A stretch of 64,000 nt of DNA from Cytophagales bacterium (lineage in GTDB: Bacteria; Bacteroidota; Bacteroidia; Cytophagales; Spirosomataceae): positions 1-64,000 of the forward strand of contig JAAFJP010000002.1 of NCBI GenBank assembly GCA_013298125.1. The letters run 5' to 3'. The notes under the pieces were generated by a model, which was not told where the DNA came from, did no database searches, and worked only from the letters and a program-made list of their open reading frames with translations. A program made the position numbers and the translations under genes. Below are positions 26,290 to 33,496 of this stretch, piece by piece (position 1 is the stretch's first letter; each line of letters begins with the position of its first letter).

Positions 26290-28749
26290 ATGAAGAAATT
26301 TATTATCAATCAATCCAAACGGAATAATATGCTTCTTTTGTGTGTTATTTTCTTATTTTCAAGTAATTATGTTTTCGGACAAAATATCTCAGGAAAAGTT
26401 ACTACTGAAAAAGGGGAGTCTCTATCTGGAGTAAGTGTGGTTTTAAAGGGTACATTAAAAGGTACATCATCTGATAAAGATGGAAAGTATTCTATTAATG
26501 CTAATTCAAAAGATCTGTTACTATTTTCATTTATTGGATATGAGTTGCAAGAAATAAAAATTAATGACCAGAAGGAAATTAATGTTACTTTACGAGAAAT
26601 AACAGGGAGACTTGAAGAGGTAGTTGTAACGGCAGAAAATCGTTCGGTTTCAGCTCAAAGAGTACCTATTTCACTTGAATTAGTAACTGGCAAAACCATT
26701 CAAAAGCAAGGCGTAACTGACCTTTTACAGCTACAAAACATCGCCCCAAGTTTGAATATTGTAACCAATACCATTTTTAATCAAATCAACATACGTGGCG
26801 TGGGTAGTAATGATGGTTCTAACGAAATGTCTGACCAAGCCGTTACGGTAGGAATTGATGGCGAATACCTCAACAGACCCGTTGCTTTAAATGCCTCTAT
26901 GTTCGATTTAGACCGTGTAGAAGTCTTGAAAGGACCACAAGGAACACTCTACGGACGTAATGCCACAGCAGGGGCGGTGAATATCATAGCTAAAAAACCT
27001 ACACAAGCTACCGAGGTAGAAGTTGGAGCAAATGTGGGTAATTATGGTACGCTCAAACTCAATGGAGCAGTCAATTTACCCTTGGGCAAAATCGCTGCTA
27101 TTCGGGTAGCTGGCTTATTATCCAAACATGATGGTTATAGAGAAAGTAGCGGTACAGGAGCATTTAATGGTAGAATTGACAATGGTAATTTTTGGGCAGC
27201 TCGTGTGGGGCTTGATATTAACCCCACCAAAAATTTGAATATTTATGTAGCTGGAGAGTGGAACAAGACTGACCAACAAGCACCTGCCCAATATGGAGTA
27301 GCATTGGGCAACATTGAAGCCTTAAAAAATACCGTTCCCCGCACTTGGACAACCACCCTCCCTAATGACTTTCCTGTGGCTACGGCTGGTTTTATGACGA
27401 TAGACCAATCAGCTTCCAGAGGTCGTTTTTCCTATAATTTTGGCGGGGTAGCTTTAACTTATTCGGGAGGTGTCAGAAAAGTAGATATGCTCGGCTATCA
27501 GCCTCTGAACGGTTTTGTGCCTGAAACTTTTAGTTTCCATAATGACCTAAGTTATGATACACAAAGCCACGAGTTGCGTCTAAATGGCGAATCTGCTAAA
27601 TTGAGTTGGCAAGTAGGTGGTTTTTACGGAAAAGAAAACCAAGATGTCCGCCGTGGTTTAGTGTTGCCTTCTGCAGCAGGTGCTTTTGGTGGGCAAGTAC
27701 CTTTTTTGAATTTCTTTTTCAGAGATGTTACCTCAACCACATCAGCTATTTTTGGGCAAGCTACTTACAATGTGAGTGAAAAACTTGGCTTTATGTTGGG
27801 TTTACGGAATACTACCGACAAAAAGACCCGTTCAGGTGCTGATTTGGCTTCCGCACCTTTTGGACCTCCCACCATTATTCGTTTCTTCTATCCCAATGTA
27901 CCCACTTCGCCTACTCAGGCAGGCATGAAACCGCTTACGGGTGCGACCTCTGAAAATAGTTGGAATCAAACCACTTGGACAGCAGGGCTTGAATACAAAG
28001 CTGATGCTAACCGTATGATTTTTGCCAAAGTGAGTAGAGGGTACAAGGCAGGCGGATTTGATAATATTGGCGATTACGACCCCGAATCGCTAATCGCTTA
28101 TGAAGTAGGAACGAAAAATAAATTGGTGAGTAACAAGCTCAAACTCAATGCCTCCTTTTTCTATTATGATTATACCAATCAGCAAGTTTCAGTGTTCATC
28201 AATACGGCTGTGGGTGGGGGTATCAAAAATGCAGGAGCTTCAACGGTTACAGGTTTAGACATCGAAACGGAATATGCTATTTCAAAAAATGACCGTATTA
28301 AACTTACAGCCAATTTTTTAGACGCTAAATTCAAATCTCTTAGAATATTTACTAACATAACAGTTGGGGGTGCAGTAGCAACTGAACAAATTTTAGATGG
28401 CAACCGCCCTGTACAAGCACCTACAACTACTTTAACTGCTCGTTATGACCACGATTTCAAGGTAGGTAAAGGAACTTTAAACGCAGGAATTCAAACGCTT
28501 TTCAAGTCAGATTACTACTTACAACCTTATAATTTGGCAATGGATAAGCAAGAAGCATATACAAAAACCGACATCAACTTAACTTACACAACGGGCAACG
28601 GTAAATTTGATATTGGTGTGTACGCTCAGAATTTAGAAGATAACCGTATCAAGACTTATGCCTCAGTCAATGGTGGTACTATCAACATTTATAACTGGAT
28701 ATTTGGTACGCCAAGATTGATGGGTGTGCAGGCGAATGTGAGATTTTGA
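26290..28749 (+). CDS. TonB-dependent receptor, siderophore-type size
   Basis: 819 aa: signal peptide (MKKFIINQSKRNNMLLLCVI, ending YVFGQ), carboxypeptidase-regulatory-like domain (ISGKVTTEKGESLSGVSVVL), TonB box region (LEEVVVTAEN), plug with VEVLKGPQGTLYGRNATAGAVN and a 22-strand barrel ending QANVRF. The plug motif resembles FecA/pesticin-type receptors more than the two larger receptors earlier in the window. No SusD gene is adjacent. It lies upstream of an MFS and the C-glycoside deglycosidase genes, so import of a glycoside is plausible, but an iron-complex substrate cannot be excluded. Confidence 0.92.
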   Translation: MKKFIINQSKRNNMLLLCVIFLFSSNYVFGQNISGKVTTEKGESLSGVSVVLKGTLKGTSSDKDGKYSINANSKDLLLFSFIGYELQEIKINDQKEINVTLREITGRLEEVVVTAENRSVSAQRVPISLELVTGKTIQKQGVTDLLQLQNIAPSLNIVTNTIFNQINIRGVGSNDGSNEMSDQAVTVGIDGEYLNRPVALNASMFDLDRVEVLKGPQGTLYGRNATAGAVNIIAKKPTQATEVEVGANVGNYGTLKLNGAVNLPLGKIAAIRVAGLLSKHDGYRESSGTGAFNGRIDNGNFWAARVGLDINPTKNLNIYVAGEWNKTDQQAPAQYGVALGNIEALKNTVPRTWTTTLPNDFPVATAGFMTIDQSASRGRFSYNFGGVALTYSGGVRKVDMLGYQPLNGFVPETFSFHNDLSYDTQSHELRLNGESAKLSWQVGGFYGKENQDVRRGLVLPSAAGAFGGQVPFLNFFFRDVTSTTSAIFGQATYNVSEKLGFMLGLRNTTDKKTRSGADLASAPFGPPTIIRFFYPNVPTSPTQAGMKPLTGATSENSWNQTTWTAGLEYKADANRMIFAKVSRGYKAGGFDNIGDYDPESLIAYEVGTKNKLVSNKLKLNASFFYYDYTNQQVSVFINTAVGGGIKNAGASTVTGLDIETEYAISKNDRIKLTANFLDAKFKSLRIFTNITVGGAVATEQILDGNRPVQAPTTTLTARYDHDFKVGKGTLNAGIQTLFKSDYYLQPYNLAMDKQEAYTKTDINLTYTTGNGKFDIGVYAQNLEDNRIKTYASVNGGTINIYNWIFGTPRLMGVQANVRF

Positions 28750-28905
28750 ACAAAAAAGTTTAGGTTAGCCGAATCATTGGGTGGAGCAGTAGCAGATATT
28801 TATCGATTTGAAATTGATGCGTCGAAACGTTGGAAAATTGTAGAGCATTGGGATGTATTGCAAGCAATTCCTGAACATTGCCTTAATCCTCACCCAATGT
28901 TTTGA
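28750..28905 (+). pseudogene. Remnant of an NTF2/SnoaL-like protein
   Basis: Directly after the receptor stop codon, and in the same frame, about 51 codons read without a stop to a TGA at 28903-28905. The segment contains ADIYRFEIDASKRWKIVEHW and DVLQAIPEHCLNPHPMF. The pattern (I)VEHWDVxQxIPE is the C-terminal signature of SnoaL/NTF2-like small enzymes. No start codon or N-terminal half is present, so this is a truncated leftover of a gene whose front was lost, perhaps when the receptor region was rearranged. Confidence 0.6.
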
Positions 28906-28908
28906 CAA

Positions 28909-29319
28909 TTATGGGTGAACACTATACTTGAATAAGGATCGGAACTGTTTTGCTAAATCGCTTATCGGCATTTGTTTGATTTTTGATAAAGAGGCAAGAA
29001 TTTCAATTTTTTCGATACTTTTTGATTCTATGAAATTAGTTATCATCAGCATTTCTTCATGTTCTTTATCAGTAATTGTATTTTTTTGTTGTTTAACTTG
29101 AAGGATTTTTAATTGTCGGGTTAAAGAATGAGGAACGAGGTTTTTCATACGTGCCAAAAGGAGAGATTCTTCTTCCATGATATGATTAGTAGAGTTACCT
29201 AAAAACAAATTTAGCTTTTTAAAAAAAGAAGTTAAATCATTATCGCTTAGTTTCGACAAGCCATAAGCTAAGTCGTCAAAGCCTACTTGAATTCCTTTTT
29301 TGATTTCGACAGTTTCCAT
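28909..29319 (-). CDS. Conserved hypothetical protein, 136 aa
   Basis: The only minus-strand gene inside the catabolic block. I place the start at 29319 (METVEIKKGIQVGFDDLAYG); the longer frame would overlap the start of the divergent MFS gene. The product is all-helical, charged and soluble: LAYGLSKLSDNDLTSFFKKLN, EEESLLLARMKNLVPHS, QQKNTITDKEHEEMLMI. I do not recognise a family with known function. Only 39 nt separate it from the divergent MFS start, so their promoters must overlap. Confidence 0.75.
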   Translation of the reverse strand: METVEIKKGIQVGFDDLAYGLSKLSDNDLTSFFKKLNLFLGNSTNHIMEEESLLLARMKNLVPHSLTRQLKILQVKQQKNTITDKEHEEMLMITNFIESKSIEKIEILASLSKIKQMPISDLAKQFRSLFKYSVHP

Positions 29320-29358
29320 ATCAAATGTGTTTTTTACAAATTTAAGAAATAAATAGAA

Positions 29359-30561
29359 ATGAAGCAATCCCAAAGCGTAACACTCCCCACCCGCAAAGCT
29401 GGCTTTTGGCAAGCACTCGTTGTAATTCTCCTCAATCAATTGCCCATGATGGCAATAGTGGCACTCATGCCTGCCCTACCGACTTTAATGGAGCATTTCA
29501 AGGATGTAGAAAACAAAGATTTGCTCGTGCCAATGATACTAACTGCCCCTGGGCTTTGCATTGCTATTATTGCTCCCTTTGCAGGGGTTTTGGTTGATAA
29601 ATTTGGTAGAAGAAACTTATTGATTTGGTTTACAACGCTGTATGGTTTAGGAGGGATTTTACCTTATTTTTTAGATGGTTTTAATACCGTCATTACAGGT
29701 AGATTACTTTTGGGAGTTGGCGAAGCATTCGTTTTGGTTATTGGTAATACCCTTTTAGGAGATTATTTTGCTCCCAAAGACCGTACTAAATGGCTAATGA
29801 TTCAAGGCTTTTTTGGCTCGATTGCGGCTGCCTTACTACTCTCGCTGAGTGGATACTTAGCTAATTTGGGCTGGAATTATCCTTTTTTGGTCTATGCCAT
29901 TTCGTTTATCATTACTGCCCTTTCCGTTATTTTTATCTTTGAACCCCAAGAAAAATTTAGTAGCGAAATTGACAACGAATTACCTCTTGATGCCGAATTT
30001 CCAACAAAAACCGCCATTTTTGTTTTTATCGTAACCTTGTTTTTTGCCATTTTATATTTTGTTTACACTATTCACTTTTCAAGAGCTTTGGATAGTATGG
30101 GTATCAAGGATAAAATACAATTGGGCAATATGAGTGCCATTGCCAGCACCGCTGTTCCATTGGGTGCATTGATTTTTAAATTAGTTTCAAAACGCCCTTT
30201 TTGGCAACAAATGGCTTTGATTTTCTTCTTTTTTGCCATTGGTCTTACGGGAATTGGCTTGGCAAAAGATGCTAATTCGGCAATAATAGTTGGCTGGATT
30301 CAGCAATTGGGTTGCGGCATGACTATCCCCGTTTTGGTCGCTTGGGCTTTGAGTCTTTTCCCTGTGCAGTATCGAGGTCGTGGTATGGGATTTTGGACAT
30401 CCGCTTTCTTCTTAGGGCAATTTCTGAACCCTGTCTTTGTATCTGGTATTACTAAATTTTCGGGTGGGCTTTTACCAACTTTCGTAACCGTAGGAGTTAT
30501 TTGTGGTGTAATCTGCGTTGTGATTATTGGGTATAATTTTTCTTCAAAAAAATCTGCTTAA
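29359..30561 (+). CDS. MFS transporter next to C-glycoside deglycosidase
   Basis: 400-aa inner-membrane transporter with about 12 hydrophobic segments: LLNQLPMMAIVALMPALPTL, loop VDKFGRRNLLIW, GVGEAFVLVIGNTLLGDYF and a later PVQYRGRGMGFWTSAFFLG. This is the drug/sugar-efflux-like branch of the MFS with broad substrates. It is followed after 14 nt by the first TIM-barrel deglycosidase subunit, which suggests that it imports the glycoside across the inner membrane. Substrate not visible from sequence. Confidence 0.88.
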   Translation: MKQSQSVTLPTRKAGFWQALVVILLNQLPMMAIVALMPALPTLMEHFKDVENKDLLVPMILTAPGLCIAIIAPFAGVLVDKFGRRNLLIWFTTLYGLGGILPYFLDGFNTVITGRLLLGVGEAFVLVIGNTLLGDYFAPKDRTKWLMIQGFFGSIAAALLLSLSGYLANLGWNYPFLVYAISFIITALSVIFIFEPQEKFSSEIDNELPLDAEFPTKTAIFVFIVTLFFAILYFVYTIHFSRALDSMGIKDKIQLGNMSAIASTAVPLGALIFKLVSKRPFWQQMALIFFFFAIGLTGIGLAKDANSAIIVGWIQQLGCGMTIPVLVAWALSLFPVQYRGRGMGFWTSAFFLGQFLNPVFVSGITKFSGGLLPTFVTVGVICGVICVVIIGYNFSSKKSA

Positions 30562-30575
30562 AAAATACTTTTAAA

Positions 30576-31550
30576 ATGAATAATCATATCAAAAGAGCTG
30601 TGAGTCTTTACAGCTATCAGGAAGAGTTTTTCTTAAAAAAAATGAACCTTGAAGATTGCATTGCGGCAGCAGCCAAAACTGGGGCAACTGGAATTGAGAT
30701 AATTGGCGAGCAGAGTATTCCTAATTTTCCAAAGCTAACAGATGCCTTTATAGACCAATGGTTTGGCTGGATGGACAAATACAACGTTACGCCCGTAGCC
30801 CATGATATGTTTATGGATTACACCAAGAAAAAGGGGCATTATTGGACTAATGATGAAGCAGTTGAGTCATTCAAAAAAGACATTCGCTTTGCTCATCGTC
30901 TGGGCTTCAAAGTCATACGAGTTATTTGTAATGTTACGCCCGAAATCATGGAAAAAGTAATCCATTTTGCAGAAGACCATGACGTAAAATTAGGAATAGA
31001 AGTACACTCGCCTTGGCATATAAACTCGGCTTGGATGTATCGCCATTGGGAAGTGATGGAGCGAACAGGTACAAAGCATTTTGGGTTTATTCCCGACATG
31101 GGAGCATTTACCAAAAGGCTTGCTCGTGTCCAAGTCGATAGAATGGTACGACAAGGGGCTGACCGAAAAATTGCGGATTTTGTATGTGAGCAACATGAAA
31201 AAGGAGTGATGGCAGAATATATAATTGCCCAAGTTGCTCAAATGACCAACAACCGTATTGATATTGCAGTTGCCGAACTTGCAAGGCATAATATTATGGT
31301 CAATCCTATTAGTTTGCTTCAACACGCCGATAGAATTATTCACATTCATGGTAAATTCTACGAAATGTTGGAGGATTATACTGAATACGGTATTCCTTAC
31401 AAAGAAGTAATTGATGTGCTGAAAAAGGGTGGTTTTGAGGGCTACATTGCCAGTGAATATGAAGGTAATCGCCATATTCAAGATATTTACGAAGTAGATT
31501 CAGTAGAACAAGTAAGAAGGCATCAAGAAATGCTGAGAAGACTAATTTAG
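30576..31550 (+). CDS. C-glycoside deglycosidase alpha subunit-like TIM barrel (copy 1)
   Basis: 324-aa protein of the sugar phosphate isomerase/epimerase (AP endonuclease 2) fold. Candidate metal ligands line up as Glu in LGIEVHSPWH, Asp in GFIPDMGAF, His in IHIHGKFYEM and Glu in YIASEYEGNR. This set, and the pairing with a small DUF6379-type beta protein and a GMC sugar oxidase, match bacterial C-glycoside deglycosidases (DgpB/DgpC and CarB/CarC types). These cut the C-C bond of 3-oxo-C-glucosides by metal-assisted elimination. A second alpha homologue lies at 32.5-33.5 kb. Plain sugar isomerase activity is the alternative, but the neighbours argue against it. Confidence 0.83.
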   Translation: MNNHIKRAVSLYSYQEEFFLKKMNLEDCIAAAAKTGATGIEIIGEQSIPNFPKLTDAFIDQWFGWMDKYNVTPVAHDMFMDYTKKKGHYWTNDEAVESFKKDIRFAHRLGFKVIRVICNVTPEIMEKVIHFAEDHDVKLGIEVHSPWHINSAWMYRHWEVMERTGTKHFGFIPDMGAFTKRLARVQVDRMVRQGADRKIADFVCEQHEKGVMAEYIIAQVAQMTNNRIDIAVAELARHNIMVNPISLLQHADRIIHIHGKFYEMLEDYTEYGIPYKEVIDVLKKGGFEGYIASEYEGNRHIQDIYEVDSVEQVRRHQEMLRRLI

Positions 31551-31654
31551 TTATTGGTTACTGGTTATTAGGAACAGGTTTACTTATAAAAATTTGCATT
31601 TTAAACCAAGTCTCTAATAACCAATAACCAGTTTTCCAATAACCAATAACCAAA
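31551..31654. repeat. Inverted repeat of TTATTGGTTA units between alpha 1 and beta 1
   Basis: The left arm TTATTGGTTACTGGTTATTAG (31551-31571) pairs with CTAATAACCAATAACCAG (31614-31631); further CCAATAACC units continue to 31651. The same unit family flanks the S23-type gene at 37.1-37.8 kb. The left arm begins right at the alpha-subunit stop codon. Confidence 0.75.
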
Positions 31655-31662
31655 TCAAAAAG

Positions 31663-32034
31663 ATGTTTGAAAAATATATGATTGTGCCTGAAAAGGCAAA
31701 GAAAACTGAGAATGGTTTTCAATTTGGAGCAAGATTGCCCTATTATCGTGGCATTTCGCTATCTATGGTCGAGGAAATTGAAGTAACCTTAGATGGCGAA
31801 ACCTTACCTCAAAGTGCGGTGAATATTACCGTACATGGCAATACATATGATTTAGTACAACGAGAAAAAGAAACGGACGACCGTTGGGAAATGGGCGAAG
31901 AAGCTATATTATCAGTAAAAAAAGAGGACGGTTTGTCGGTAGGCGAACATAAATTGGGGCTAAAAATCAATTTACGAATTGGCTATATGCCGTTTCCAAG
32001 TATTAGGGTAGCCGAAAAGAAAATTATTATTTGA
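31663..32034 (+). CDS. C-glycoside deglycosidase beta subunit-like (copy 1)
   Basis: 123-aa small beta-rich protein matching the C-deglycosidase beta-subunit (DUF6379) family: NGFQFGARLPYYRGISLSMV, EVTLDGETLPQ, VHGNTYDL and a terminal IGYMPFPSIRVAEKKI. In characterised enzymes the beta subunit is needed for a stable, active complex with the TIM-barrel alpha subunit. It follows alpha copy 1 and precedes beta copy 2, with which it shares NGFQ, YR-LS and the overall layout at low identity. It is about the usual family length. Confidence 0.8.
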   Translation: MFEKYMIVPEKAKKTENGFQFGARLPYYRGISLSMVEEIEVTLDGETLPQSAVNITVHGNTYDLVQREKETDDRWEMGEEAILSVKKEDGLSVGEHKLGLKINLRIGYMPFPSIRVAEKKIII

Positions 32035-32035
32035 T

Positions 32036-32106
32036 TTTTGATTTCGGATATAATATTGGGCGAAATCACAAATCCGAAATCCGAAATCACAAATCCGAAA
32101 TCAAAA
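32036..32106 (+). promoter_or_regulatory. Hairpin and direct repeats over the beta 2 start codon
   Basis: TTTTGATTTCGGAT (32036-32049) is the exact reverse complement of ATCCGAAATCAAAA (32093-32106), whose last base is the A of the beta 2 ATG. Between them, CGAAATCACAAATC occurs twice, 21 nt apart. In the mRNA this stem would touch the start codon, so it may limit translation of beta 2 relative to beta 1. Confidence 0.6.
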
Positions 32107-32501
32107 TGGGTCCATTAGACAAATACATTTTAAAAGATGACGCTTTGGAAGCCACCAAAAATGGTTTTCAGTTAAAATTTCAGTCGCATTGGTATCGTGC
32201 CTTGCCGCTTTCGTGCATGGATTTTAACCTAAAAATTAACGGGAAAGAAATTGATAAAAATACCTTTAAAATCAAAGCCAATGGCAATGAATATCGGTAC
32301 GATGAATTGCCCGAACTGGACAAAGAATGGCTATTTGTTCTTGACCGTGGCATATTGGAAGTAGAACAACCTCTTGAAAAAGGAAAAGAGTATGAGGTAG
32401 AGTTTAAATATGACCTATACATTCCCTATATTTTGGCAGGTTCACAAGCGGTGCCTTTGTTGGCGAGTAGTGTGGCGTATAAAAATCTAATCTGTCAATA
32501 A
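32106..32501 (+). CDS. C-glycoside deglycosidase beta subunit-like (copy 2)
   Basis: 131 aa from the ATG at 32106; the longer open frame upstream only translates repeats. It is homologous to beta copy 1 and to DUF6379-type beta subunits: ATKNGFQLKFQSHWYRALPL, LKINGKEID, ANGNEYRYDEL and DLYIPYILAG. It lies 2 nt before alpha copy 2, so the two are almost certainly co-translated and form the second heteromeric deglycosidase. Confidence 0.8.
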   Translation: MGPLDKYILKDDALEATKNGFQLKFQSHWYRALPLSCMDFNLKINGKEIDKNTFKIKANGNEYRYDELPELDKEWLFVLDRGILEVEQPLEKGKEYEVEFKYDLYIPYILAGSQAVPLLASSVAYKNLICQ

Positions 32502-32503
32502 TT

Positions 32504-33496
32504 ATGTCAAATATAAAATTAGCTACATCGCTTTTTTCTTATGCCTATGAATGGAATTCGGGCAAGTATACATTAGAAGATGTCATTGCGGAAACTCGTA
32601 AAAGAGGCTTAGGGACAGGCTTGGAAATAATTGGTTTTCAGAGCCTTAGAGGTTTTCCATATATTTCTAATGAAACCGAAAAAGAAGTAAAAAACTTATT
32701 GGATAAATACGAATTTGAGCCAGTAGCCTTAGATGCCAACATTGATGTAGGTATCAAAAGACACCAAAAAATGACTACTGACGAAACCGTTGAATACATC
32801 AAACCGCAGATTTTGGCAGCTCAAAAATTAGGATTTCCGATACTCCGAGTTCAAACCACTGCCCCTGCGGAGGTTTACCAAAAATTAGTCCCTTTTGCCG
32901 AAAAAGCCAATGTGATTATGGGTGTTGAATTGCATACGCCTTATAGTGTAGACCACCCTTCGGTCATAAAAATGCTCGAAATGTTCAAAGAAATTGATAC
33001 GCACGTATTGGGTTTTGTGCCTGATATGGGTACTTGTATGAGAGCCATTCCTGATGCACTTTTAACCAGTTTTAAAGCATCGGGCGTAACTGATGAAATG
33101 ATTGAAGCAACCAAAGAAATTTGGCATAAGGACATTTCTACCCCACAAAAATTTGGTGAATTAGCTGAAAAAGTAGGAGTAATGGGTGCTACACCACCAC
33201 AAATCGGTAGGCTGAATATGGCATTTAGCATGAACGGTAGGCAGCCCATAGAAAGTTGGAAGGAAATAATGCCTTATGTAGTGCATATTCACGGTAAATT
33301 CTACGGTTTTGATGAAAACGGCGACGAACCTTCGATTGATTATGAAAAAATATTTAAGGTTTTCAACGAGGGCGGTTACAATGGTTATATTTCGAGCGAG
33401 TACGAAGGCTCGGCATTTACTGATGAATTTGACGCTTTTGATATGGTGGAAATGCAGCATATATTGTTTAAGAAGATTTTGAAAGATTTAACATGA
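32504..33496 (+). CDS. C-glycoside deglycosidase alpha subunit-like TIM barrel (copy 2)
   Basis: 330-aa paralogue of the protein at 30.6-31.6 kb. Candidate metal ligands are conserved: Glu in MGVELHTPYS, Asp in GFVPDMGTC, His in VHIHGKFYGF and Glu in YISSEYEGSA. Compared with copy 1 it has a different middle section (TPPQIGRLNMAFSMNGRQP), which may set substrate preference. Its stop codon overlaps the start of the GMC oxidoreductase (ATGA), coupling sugar oxidation and C-C cleavage. Together with beta copy 2 it should form a second enzyme, perhaps for other C-glucosides (6-C versus 8-C, or O-linked). Confidence 0.83.
   Translation: MSNIKLATSLFSYAYEWNSGKYTLEDVIAETRKRGLGTGLEIIGFQSLRGFPYISNETEKEVKNLLDKYEFEPVALDANIDVGIKRHQKMTTDETVEYIKPQILAAQKLGFPILRVQTTAPAEVYQKLVPFAEKANVIMGVELHTPYSVDHPSVIKMLEMFKEIDTHVLGFVPDMGTCMRAIPDALLTSFKASGVTDEMIEATKEIWHKDISTPQKFGELAEKVGVMGATPPQIGRLNMAFSMNGRQPIESWKEIMPYVVHIHGKFYGFDENGDEPSIDYEKIFKVFNEGGYNGYISSEYEGSAFTDEFDAFDMVEMQHILFKKILKDLT

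Noticed and set aside
30576-33496. The two TIM-barrel genes as ordinary sugar phosphate isomerases/epimerases
   Set aside because: The fold alone allows it, but pairing with two small beta-type proteins and a coupled GMC sugar oxidase fits C-glycoside deglycosidases far better.
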